Below, one piece after another: positions 16,226-23,932 of a stretch of DNA of 64,000 bases (the first letter of the stretch is position 1; each line of letters starts with the position of its first letter). This DNA is from Yersinia proxima (lineage in GTDB: Bacteria; Pseudomonadota; Gammaproteobacteria; Enterobacterales; Enterobacteriaceae). The position numbers and the translations under genes are program-made. Location of the stretch: positions 397,566-461,565 of the forward strand of contig NZ_CABHYG010000011.1 in NCBI RefSeq assembly GCF_902170785.1. Direction: 5' to 3'. The notes under the pieces are model-generated. The model searched no databases, had not been told where the DNA came from, and saw only the letters and a program-made list of their open reading frames with translations.

Positions 16226-18214
16226 ATGGCAAATATAACGCAGAGTGGCAGTGAACGAATCAATAATATTCGCACCTTTACGCAAGGTGTGAATATTAAC
16301 CAGATACGTGATGATAGTACCAAAAACCTTCTGGGTCTGGAGGATGCTTGCCGGGAATTGGTTTCAACGGAGCAAGAACGACGTTCAGCCAAAGAGGGGG
16401 CACCACGACTGGCAGCACCCAGGATGACTCTTGCACAGGCCAATGCTCAGACGGAAACCCAACAACACTCACAAGAAGCCGCTGGTGCCAGTGCAGGTTC
16501 GGGGGCTAACTCTCCGAAAAACCGCGCCAGCTTTAATGCCGCGGCATCGTTGATAGGGTCAATAGCGACACTGCGTCAGTTATTAAATGATGGCAACATG
16601 GACGAATTACGCAGCCGCCTGAAAATGATTAACTCAGAATCCTCTGCTCTGCAGGCACAAGGAGAACAGCTGTTATCAGCATTTGAAGACAGTACCAATG
16701 AGTTAAAAATCGCCGATGGTAAGGTTAAGGACTGTGAACAGAGCTGGCTACAAAGCAAAGGGGCGGTAGCTGAGCTGACGAAAGAGCAACAAGGGCTACA
16801 GACAAAATCCAGTAGTAATCAACAGAAATTAGCTGCAACTCAGCTGAAACTGGAGCAGGCGACATCGGAACTGAAAGCACTCCCCACGCCGCCGCAAACC
16901 CAAGCACAGCAGGCGCAACATCAGCTACTGACCGATAAGGTTACCGAGCTAAACATTAGGCTAAATGCCTTACAGGTAAATCAACAGAAGTTGTCCAATA
17001 GCATCACAGTATTGGAGAGCAAACTTGATGTCGCTGTACTCAGCAGTACGCAGCTTCAAGGGGTTTATGAGCAGGCCCTGAATGAGTCTGTCGCTGTTTC
17101 GCAAAAAGCAAATAATCATCGCATCGAAATTAATAACTTTATTGATGATGCTACTCGTCCGCCGCAGATAGACGGTGAGCGTTGGGAGAATGCGCTATCG
17201 GTGCTGACACTACTGACTGCGCAGTTGAAGAAGGCGATGAACGACGACTCGATTAAAAGTATGCGCAAGCAGCAGGAAGTGATGGATACCATCAGTGAAG
17301 CCTCGCGTAAAGACTCAGCGAAAAAAGCTAAAGAAGCGGAAGCGGCTCAGGCTAAAGCTGATGAGGCGAGTAAAGCGTCTTCCTGCACCAGTAAAATCTT
17401 TGGTTACATCATGTTGGCAGTATCGGTTGTGGCAACCATCGCTTCCTTGGGAACTGCCGGGCCGCTGACGTTGGCTATTGCGGCAATTGGTATCGCCATG
17501 ACAGTGGCCGATATCATTCTGGAGGAGACTGGCAACGGTAGTTTGATGCAGATGTTGGCGGCAGAAATCTCAACCGGTATCACCAATATGCTAGTTGCCT
17601 GCGGAGTACCGGAAGAAAAAGCCAAAGAGATCGGCAGCATTGTGGGCATGGTATTAGCGGCCGTTGCTTTCCTCGCGATTTCTCTCATTTCGTTGTCATC
17701 ATTTGCCAAAAATATCGGTCAGACGGCAGTGAATTTTGCCAAAAACGCCAGTAAGCAGGTGGCTAACCTGATGAAAAGCGCAGTGAAAGCGCTACCGCGT
17801 GATTTCATCAGTACCGCTGGCAAATTGGGCAGCAAGGCCACTAACCTCAGCAAGCCATTGGCGAAGATTGCCGATAAAGCTGACGACGTGAGTAGAGTTA
17901 CCAATGTGACCGCGCGTAAAGTCGAAATGGGCCTTAATGGTGCCAACATGGCTCTTGGCGTGACCAAGACTGCAGTCAGCGGTGGGCTGAATTTATATTC
18001 CAGCAGCATGACCCGCGATATGAAAGAGATGCTGGCGGGCATGATGCTGAATAACGCCATTATCCAGGCACTGGATGATTTATTGAAAGCGTTGATTAAG
18101 AGCATGTCGCAAGGCTATGACCAAATTAATGAGATGTTCGAAGGCATGCTCACGGCATTGAATGAATCCGGCAAAGCCAAAGCCAACATGATGGCAAGCA
18201 GCAGCTTTGTTTAA
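16226..18214 (+). CDS. sctE: T3SS major translocator SctE (SipB/YspB/IpaB type)
   Basis: This 662-aa protein has a soluble N-terminal region rich in long coiled coils (residues about 110-290, with KLEQATSELKALP and LTDKVTELNIRLNALQ). A hydrophobic region at about 390-500 holds two predicted membrane helices (IFGYIMLAVSVVATIASLGTAG and IGSIVGMVLAAVAFLAISLISL). SipB is 593 aa and IpaB 580, so this one is longer, mainly in the N-terminal part. With SipC-type protein it inserts in the host membrane as the translocon pore. No signal peptide. Confidence 0.93.
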   Translation: MANITQSGSERINNIRTFTQGVNINQIRDDSTKNLLGLEDACRELVSTEQERRSAKEGAPRLAAPRMTLAQANAQTETQQHSQEAAGASAGSGANSPKNRASFNAAASLIGSIATLRQLLNDGNMDELRSRLKMINSESSALQAQGEQLLSAFEDSTNELKIADGKVKDCEQSWLQSKGAVAELTKEQQGLQTKSSSNQQKLAATQLKLEQATSELKALPTPPQTQAQQAQHQLLTDKVTELNIRLNALQVNQQKLSNSITVLESKLDVAVLSSTQLQGVYEQALNESVAVSQKANNHRIEINNFIDDATRPPQIDGERWENALSVLTLLTAQLKKAMNDDSIKSMRKQQEVMDTISEASRKDSAKKAKEAEAAQAKADEASKASSCTSKIFGYIMLAVSVVATIASLGTAGPLTLAIAAIGIAMTVADIILEETGNGSLMQMLAAEISTGITNMLVACGVPEEKAKEIGSIVGMVLAAVAFLAISLISLSSFAKNIGQTAVNFAKNASKQVANLMKSAVKALPRDFISTAGKLGSKATNLSKPLAKIADKADDVSRVTNVTARKVEMGLNGANMALGVTKTAVSGGLNLYSSSMTRDMKEMLAGMMLNNAIIQALDDLLKALIKSMSQGYDQINEMFEGMLTALNESGKAKANMMASSSFV

Positions 18215-18232
18215 TCTTAGGAGAAACTATTT

Positions 18233-19555
18233 ATGACAACTATCCAACAAACCCAAAATCATTTTAGCATCAATACTAACCCCAACCTGGCTCTGCTGCC
18301 AGCGTCCGTTGATGCCGAGCAACATAGCGCCAGCAAGCTGGGACTGCACGATGTTAAGTCAATAACCTCCGATGTTGCTAATACCGCCGGAAAACCACAA
18401 TTGATGGTGCCGCAGGTGGCGATGAATCATGATCAGATGCTGACACAACTTGATGGGCTTGATGCGCCTGACAAGATCATAAGCCTGGATGATTTGCCGA
18501 TTACCTCTTTACCCGTGGCAGCAAAATTCCAACAAGCACTGACGACGGTATTACAACGGGAGGAGGCTAAACTCGAAAAGAGTTCGAGTAACCGTGCCCT
18601 GTTTGATGCACTGGCGACGGACGATGTGGAACAACGCAATTTGGCATCGGCCGCTCAGATGATGCTGGGTGGCGCTTTGCTGAAAGAAGCCAATAGCGTC
18701 GGGATAACTCTGGAGGAAGGGAACAATAAAATTGAATCTCCGGATGCGACCAAACAGCGTGAATTTGTCGGTATTCAGACTAATAGCATGATGAGTTTCT
18801 TGCTCAACCTACTGCGCGAGGTTATGGCTGAACTCAATACCTCTGAGCGCCAAATTAATAGCATGTTTGCTTCTTTAAGTGCTGATATGACACTGAAAGC
18901 AGCGGATTCCACTATCCGCGAAGGGAAACAAATCTACCATAGTGCTGTTATCGGCTTTGCCACATCTATGGCGATTACCGCGGTAGGAACAGGTCTGCAG
19001 GCGGGCGGTTTATTTAAGCAGAGTCAGGCAGTTAAGAACCATTTGAAACCCGCTAATCAGCACGGTGCTGATGCCAAGAAACTCTCACTAGAGATACATC
19101 AAATGGGGGCGCCAGCTAAGAATGTTATCAACCGTACTGGCCCGGATGGGCAAACACTGAAACAGGTCGCGACACCAACTAAAGCTGAACAGGCACAATT
19201 TAAGCAGCAACAGCAACAGCGAGTGAATGAAGCACAGAACAATGCCGATCTGCATAATCAGAAATACGAACAGCAAACCAATAAATATCGCACTATGGGC
19301 AGTGTAACTGAGCAAATGACACGTATGTCCGATAACGCCGGTCAGTTGGTCAACGCTTCTAATATGGTGGAAGTCAAACAGGCTGAAGCGGATAAAATGA
19401 TCCAAAACTCTGTGGCAGAGGTGGCGCGCGGTATTGCCAGTGATAAAGAGAGACAGATTGATAAGAGTACCGAGAACGTGAAAGAGATACGTCAGCATAT
19501 CAGTGCGATGCGCGACGGCACCCTCCAAGCTGGCCTGGCCCTGGTTCGCGCTTAA
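18233..19555 (+). CDS. sctB: T3SS minor translocator SctB (SipC/YspC/IpaC type)
   Basis: This 440-aa protein has one central hydrophobic segment (residues about 235-262, AVIGFATSMAITAVGTGLQAGGLF) flanked by helical regions. A Gln-rich coiled stretch (AEQAQFKQQQQQRVNEAQNN) and a C-terminal helical tail containing NASNMVEVKQAEADKMIQN follow. The C-terminal part resembles SipC, which in Salmonella also nucleates actin. Length is close to SipC (409 aa). It follows sctE by 18 bp and precedes the tip gene by 13 bp. Confidence 0.92.
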   Translation: MTTIQQTQNHFSINTNPNLALLPASVDAEQHSASKLGLHDVKSITSDVANTAGKPQLMVPQVAMNHDQMLTQLDGLDAPDKIISLDDLPITSLPVAAKFQQALTTVLQREEAKLEKSSSNRALFDALATDDVEQRNLASAAQMMLGGALLKEANSVGITLEEGNNKIESPDATKQREFVGIQTNSMMSFLLNLLREVMAELNTSERQINSMFASLSADMTLKAADSTIREGKQIYHSAVIGFATSMAITAVGTGLQAGGLFKQSQAVKNHLKPANQHGADAKKLSLEIHQMGAPAKNVINRTGPDGQTLKQVATPTKAEQAQFKQQQQQRVNEAQNNADLHNQKYEQQTNKYRTMGSVTEQMTRMSDNAGQLVNASNMVEVKQAEADKMIQNSVAEVARGIASDKERQIDKSTENVKEIRQHISAMRDGTLQAGLALVRA

Positions 19556-19568
19556 ATAGGGAATCAAT

Positions 19569-20537
19569 ATGACAACTTCTATTTCATCACCACAACAGGC
19601 TCTGGAATCTATGTTCGGCATGAAAATGCCTCTGGCCCATAGCCCTGGAGCGGGTGCGCAGACGATGCCGCTATCCGATTGGGATTTCTCAGCATTGCAG
19701 CAACCTCAGGACGATCCTTATGCTTTGGCGCAACAGATAGCAGACAGTAATTCTCATCTGTTCGAGTCCCCAGTATCATCGGAAGAGCTGGAGACGCGGG
19801 GGCTATCGCGCCGGGCAAGTATGAATAGCGATGCTTACAGCGCTGCACAAAGAAAGTTGACTGTAGCAGCCGGTAATAAGGGAACACCAGCTCATATTGC
19901 AACACTGGAAAATCTGATTGATTCAATACATTCGGATTTTCAGGCACCGTATGTCGAAATTAATAAAGCAGCCGCAGTGTTTATGAAAGATACCAATAAC
20001 GCACTGGGTACAATCAGTAAGTTTATGGAAGCGGGTAAGGATGGAAAAATAGAATTCAAACCTCTGGCTTTTGTACAGGAAATGGACAAGGTTTTTGGGA
20101 AATATACAAGTTTTACAGTAAGTGGCACCGATGATTATTGGAGTTGGTCTCCTAATAACGATACCACAACACCTCTTTATACTTTTAAAGGAGACAGTAA
20201 AGCATTTGATTTTTGGAAAAATAAACTGGGCAATGATTTTATCATAAAACAAATTGCTGGTGGTGAAATTCAAATTCTTCCTAATTTAGATCCTATCAGG
20301 AAAATATATTCAACTGTAGCTGACCTCAATACCGGATGGAATGGAGGAGATATGCTTACACAAGTTTTTCAAAGTTTACAATCCTCCCTGGATAGTCAAA
20401 AAAATGCGGTAAGTAGTAGTGTATCGCGATTGGTGGAAGTTTTTCGACAGGATAATAGTAGCTTTGAAACCATGATCCAATTGCTAACTAAAATCACAGA
20501 AGATTTACATCGTTATAATGCTGGTTATATGAATTAA
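19569..20537 (+). CDS. sctA: T3SS needle-tip protein SctA (SipD/YspD/IpaD type)
   Basis: This 322-aa protein is the size of SipD (343 aa) and IpaD. A self-chaperoning helical hairpin at about 85-150 (IATLENLIDSIHSDFQAPYVEI) leads into the central coiled coil and mixed alpha/beta distal domain. The C-terminal helix (GWNGGDMLTQVFQSLQSSLDSQKNAVSSSVSRLVEVFRQDNSSFETMIQLLTKITEDLHRY) matches the IpaD/SipD family closely. It caps the needle and senses host contact. A hairpin follows the stop within 15 bp. Confidence 0.94.
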   Translation: MTTSISSPQQALESMFGMKMPLAHSPGAGAQTMPLSDWDFSALQQPQDDPYALAQQIADSNSHLFESPVSSEELETRGLSRRASMNSDAYSAAQRKLTVAAGNKGTPAHIATLENLIDSIHSDFQAPYVEINKAAAVFMKDTNNALGTISKFMEAGKDGKIEFKPLAFVQEMDKVFGKYTSFTVSGTDDYWSWSPNNDTTTPLYTFKGDSKAFDFWKNKLGNDFIIKQIAGGEIQILPNLDPIRKIYSTVADLNTGWNGGDMLTQVFQSLQSSLDSQKNAVSSSVSRLVEVFRQDNSSFETMIQLLTKITEDLHRYNAGYMN

Positions 20538-20552
20538 ATAATATTTTAAATA

Positions 20553-20580
20553 AAGTAGCAGGGTTTATGGCCTGCTACTT
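20553..20580 (+). terminator. Hairpin after the needle-tip gene
   Basis: AAGTAGCAGG (20,553-20,562) pairs perfectly with CCTGCTACTT (20,571-20,580) around an 8-nt loop, 15 bp after the sctA stop. There is only ATT rather than a full T-run downstream, so it may act as a partial terminator or 3'-end protector. That would set the dose of the following gene lower than the translocators. Confidence 0.6.
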
Positions 20581-20732
20581 ATTCGAGCAGCGTGACGCAA
20601 ACCAGTAATAATATGATCGTCTAAAAATATTAAGAGCACGGTATACCGCAGAGTGCTGGATATTTTTTTTGCAACCGGTGCGCACTGTTGTATTACAAAA
20701 TTTTTAAGCTGTTTATATAAGGTAGATTATTT

Positions 20733-23186
20733 ATGATTGCGCCGCAGTCTTTAGTACGCACTGCTGTAAGTCCAATTTCCTCACGGACTGATTCTGGTAG
20801 AGCGTCCCCCAGTAATGAAAACTCTTTGGCGGGAAACCTCTCCGGAGTTTCAGTTACCCCTTTACAATTCCCTGGTTCCTCTGCGGTTGATAGTGATAGC
20901 GTTCTTCATTTCAGCCAAAGTTCTGCTAATGGGCAGCCATTAGGTGAGGTAAACAAGGCCAAACATATGGAGGTCTTTTTCACCAGTTTGCAAAAACATG
21001 GAGCCAGGATTGGTAATTTGGAGAAGTTAACCCAAGTGATGAATCATGGCTACGGCCGTGATTTAAAAAACTCTACCATAGAGCAGGGTACTAAAGTAGC
21101 GCTGGCATTATTTAATGCTGTTCCTGCGGATATGCAAGATAAAGCCTTAATAGGCAAAGCAACAGCTTTCTATCAAGCGATGGATAACTTCTCCCAGTCG
21201 CCGGGGTCTACTGAAAAAAAGAATTCTGCATATAAGGCGTTAAAGACATTGACCTCTGCCCTTTCGGAAAAGCTGGGGTTATCTGGGGAAAACAATAAAT
21301 CAGATAACTTAACTAAGTTTTGTGCTGACTATCTGAAGAAAGATGTCTGTTCGGATATTATTTCCAAACTTGAGGGCAAGTTGTCACCTGGTATTCTGGA
21401 AGGGCTAAGGAAGAATCCCGAGGGAGCCGTCGAATATCTCTATGATGGGCAAAACACCACTAACAATAATACGATTGATACGTTGAAGGCGCAGTTTGCA
21501 CAACATACCAAGAAAGGCGATAAAGTGATGGTAATGTATTCACTACTCGCGGCATTGGAGCAAAAAACGCAAATAATAGCTGGGTTGATGCCCGATATTG
21601 CAACGCCAGATGCACCTTCATCACCAGTTGATGGTATTGCAGTCGACCAAGATATAGCGCAACCCGCTCCCGCTAATGGTAATAATACAGCCAAGCCTGA
21701 GCCTGTCGCACCGAATATTACTAATATTACGACGACAAATAATTATTATTATGGTTCGCCGCCATCTACCCGCACTTATATTTCGACTGAAACTATAAAT
21801 ATATCAGGTACAGAGACGACAACCAAACCTGAGAATAACCAGCCGCAGAGCGCGACAGCCTCTCAAACACAAGCAGATATGACGGACTCGTCTACTCAAG
21901 CATTCGACGAAGTTGATAGTGCATCAGCATCGCCAGATAATCTTAAACCTGCTACTTCTGCCAGCACTTCCGCGACCAATAAATCTCTTAATTCTTCCGG
22001 GACTTTATTTGGTATGAAAGGGCCAACACCATCATGGTTAGGCAAGGATGCTAAGGTATCACTGACCAACGATGGGCTGGTTCGTGATCTTAGCCGAAAA
22101 CAGTCTTATGGGCAGGATGGCGTGGAGAAAAAACAGCCCGCTTCGCTAAATAGTTTTGGTAATCAATTTGTTGGGTTTGGGCAACAGAACCCTGCACCTG
22201 CACCAATACGTGGGGCGGATAAGGCTGAGCAAGATGCACCTCAAGTGAACAATACATCGGGTTTATCCACAGCAAGAGATATCCCTGTGTCGGATAATGC
22301 GTTGAATTCAGACAAAACACCGGAAGACACAGATGGCATTTATCATGCAGTTCCTGCTATGGCTGAGGCCGACGAGCCTCTTAATTCTGCCAAGACTGTA
22401 GCCGATACTGAAGACACAGTGTCATCCTCGCGGGATAAGTCAGGTTCTGAAGTGATATTGACTCGAGGTGGACAGGCTCGTGATCTCAGTCGAAAACAGG
22501 CTTATGGGCTGGGTGACTCACCATCAAAACAACCCACCTCGGTCAATGCGCAGGGGACTTTATTTGCCGGAATGGGGAAATCGGATGCTGTAACAACCTC
22601 TTCACGCAGTATCGGTGAAACTCGGCAGGTCAGGCAAGATGCGCCTCAGGTGAGTTACAAAGCGGATTTACTCGTCCCAGGGAAAGAACCTAACTTTATG
22701 ACTACGCTGGATATTCAGGTCAACTCAGATGGAACATTGCAGCAAACTGCTGATGATACTTATCGTGCGACTCCCGCTAAGGTTGTAGCTGAGAAGCATC
22801 TTAATGCCCAGGGGACTTCATTTGGTATGAAGGTGGAGGCAGCCTCGGCGTCAACACAATCCGGGCTGGCGAACCATGATTCTGTGGTGACACTGACGCA
22901 ACAAGGTGCACAGACGCGCGAGTTGAGTAGTAAATTAGCTTACCGATTGGGAGGCTCGCAGCCAAAAAGTTCTACTTCAGTTAATGCTCAGGGTAATCAA
23001 TTTGTTGGGGTTGGGAAAAATCCCTCGATCCCAGAGCTGACACAATCCTGGATCAATAATAAGGGTGCTAATGTGGTATTGACTCAAGAAGGGGCGCAGA
23101 CTCGCGTTCTTACTGAGAAAGATCGATATCGCGCAGATAAATTCACCAATAGTCAGCAACCCAATAACCCGTCAGAGGCTAAGTGA
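20733..23186 (+). CDS. Large repeat-bearing T3SS-secreted protein in the SipA/YspA position
   Basis: This 817-aa protein has no signal peptide or membrane helix. Residues about 70-285 form a helical domain (MEVFFTSLQKHGARIGNLEKL onward), followed by a low-complexity Thr/Asn/Pro region with a NITNITTTNNYYYG tract. From about 419 on, two motifs recur. One is [LV]N-x2-G-x2-F-(x)-G-x-G/K, at L419, L472, V604, L690 and V750. The other is V-x-L-T-x2-G-x3-R-x-L-[ST]-x-K-x2-Y, at about V442, V574, V719 and V781. Position after sipD and before the acyl carrier protein is that of SipA/YspA, but I see no convincing SipA-like actin-binding C-terminus. It has its own 195-bp upstream gap. Likely a secreted effector; its function is not shown by the sequence. 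Confidence 0.75.
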   Translation: MIAPQSLVRTAVSPISSRTDSGRASPSNENSLAGNLSGVSVTPLQFPGSSAVDSDSVLHFSQSSANGQPLGEVNKAKHMEVFFTSLQKHGARIGNLEKLTQVMNHGYGRDLKNSTIEQGTKVALALFNAVPADMQDKALIGKATAFYQAMDNFSQSPGSTEKKNSAYKALKTLTSALSEKLGLSGENNKSDNLTKFCADYLKKDVCSDIISKLEGKLSPGILEGLRKNPEGAVEYLYDGQNTTNNNTIDTLKAQFAQHTKKGDKVMVMYSLLAALEQKTQIIAGLMPDIATPDAPSSPVDGIAVDQDIAQPAPANGNNTAKPEPVAPNITNITTTNNYYYGSPPSTRTYISTETINISGTETTTKPENNQPQSATASQTQADMTDSSTQAFDEVDSASASPDNLKPATSASTSATNKSLNSSGTLFGMKGPTPSWLGKDAKVSLTNDGLVRDLSRKQSYGQDGVEKKQPASLNSFGNQFVGFGQQNPAPAPIRGADKAEQDAPQVNNTSGLSTARDIPVSDNALNSDKTPEDTDGIYHAVPAMAEADEPLNSAKTVADTEDTVSSSRDKSGSEVILTRGGQARDLSRKQAYGLGDSPSKQPTSVNAQGTLFAGMGKSDAVTTSSRSIGETRQVRQDAPQVSYKADLLVPGKEPNFMTTLDIQVNSDGTLQQTADDTYRATPAKVVAEKHLNAQGTSFGMKVEAASASTQSGLANHDSVVTLTQQGAQTRELSSKLAYRLGGSQPKSSTSVNAQGNQFVGVGKNPSIPELTQSWINNKGANVVLTQEGAQTRVLTEKDRYRADKFTNSQQPNNPSEAK

Positions 23187-23437
23187 TGAAATCAGAAAGC
23201 CCCCATCAGTGCTGGCTTAAGTCAGAACTAACCCAGATTCGCGCCTACTCGGGCGCGACCCAAAATTGGGATATGCAATCGCGTCTGATTGTCGATCTTC
23301 ATCTCGACTCTCTGGAGATGCTGGAATTGGTGTCAGCAGTGGAAAAATATACCGAACATCCACTGGACGATAAAACCTGGATGACATGGTATCGGGTACA
23401 AGATGTATTGGATTACCTGGAAGAAGTCACTCGCTGA
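23186..23437 (+). CDS. iacP: Acyl carrier protein of the T3SS island (IacP/AcpY type)
   Basis: This 83-aa protein carries the 4'-phosphopantetheine attachment motif L-D-S42-L-E-M in HLDSLEMLELVSAVEKYTEHPL, with the usual acidic helix II after it. The ATG at 23,186 overlaps the preceding stop (TGATG); a GTG one codon upstream is the alternative. An acyl carrier protein at this exact place is a feature of SPI-1 (IacP) and Ysa (AcpY) islands. IacP has been linked to effector secretion and translocator modification, but its chemistry is unsettled. Coupling to the upstream repeat protein suggests a working pair. Confidence 0.93.
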   Translation: MKSESPHQCWLKSELTQIRAYSGATQNWDMQSRLIVDLHLDSLEMLELVSAVEKYTEHPLDDKTWMTWYRVQDVLDYLEEVTR

Positions 23438-23452
23438 TCGCCTGAATATTTT

Positions 23453-23503
23453 AAGGTATCTCTTTATTACTGCTGGCAGGGAAGGCGGCCTTATTGATAC
23501 CTT
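23453..23503 (+). terminator. Probable terminator of the T3SS block
   Basis: AAGGTATC (23,453-23,460) is complementary to GATACCTT (23,496-23,503), followed by ATTTTAATGATTTTTT. The loop is long (35 nt) and partly GC-rich, so an inner stem may form. It lies 15 bp after the iacP stop. Confidence 0.5.
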
Positions 23504-23932
23504 ATTTTAATGATTTTTTATTGACCCGTTAACTAATCGTAATATTCCTATTTTAGTGAGAAATTAAGAAGTAAAAATACAGTTAATTTTATTTTTTTTG
23601 TAAAAAATGGCTTGAATTTTCAAAAATGGATTAGATAATATTTCCGGGCTATCAATTGATTCCAATAATCCCGATTTCCGCAACAAGAGAGGTGAAAGGA
23701 AATAGGCGATGAAATACCAACATAAATTTTGCTCACATATCCAACGCGTGATTCATCTGGTCATGCTATCGCAACGCAGTTGTTTTGATTTCCATCTGTT
23801 TTACCTCAGGCTGTTCCCCTCCTCAATTTCATAAACTCAATTATTACGGATAACAGTGTCTTATCGTCAGAGCCAATAACACTTTGGTTCTGTGGTTATG
23901 CTTTGCCATAGATAAATAAAGAGATAGGTAAT
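23504..23932 (+). promoter_or_regulatory. speF leader region (promoter, leader ORF, regulatory mRNA)
   Basis: The roughly 430 bp before speF are AT-rich in the first half, where the promoter must be, and contain the speFL leader ORF at 23,709-23,834. A 98-nt untranslated stretch follows, pyrimidine-rich at first. In E. coli the same layout puts a Rho-dependent terminator between leader and speF, which is blocked when ornithine stalls the leader ribosome. Confidence 0.65.
23709..23834 (+). CDS. speFL: SpeFL-type ornithine-sensing leader peptide, C-terminally extended
   Basis: This 41-codon ORF is preceded by AGAGAGGTGAAAGGA. Residues 10-34 line up without gaps with the E. coli SpeFL leader (34 aa) as I know it. 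Shared positions include H10, I11, R13, H16, R23, F26-D27-F28-H29, F31 and R34. These make up most of the sensor and effector positions of that arrest peptide. In E. coli the stop codon follows R34 and ornithine-bound ribosomes stall at termination. Here codon 35 is CTG (Leu) and seven residues (LFPSSIS) follow. Position 98 bp before speF fits the known arrangement. Identification is strong from motif register and context; the stall mode here is unknown. Confidence 0.9.
   Translation: MKYQHKFCSHIQRVIHLVMLSQRSCFDFHLFYLRLFPSSIS

Noticed and set aside
19088..19621. 177-aa minus-strand frame across the SipC/SipD type junction
   Set aside because: Hydrophobic only because it is antisense to Gln/Lys-rich codons; the genes beneath it are certain.
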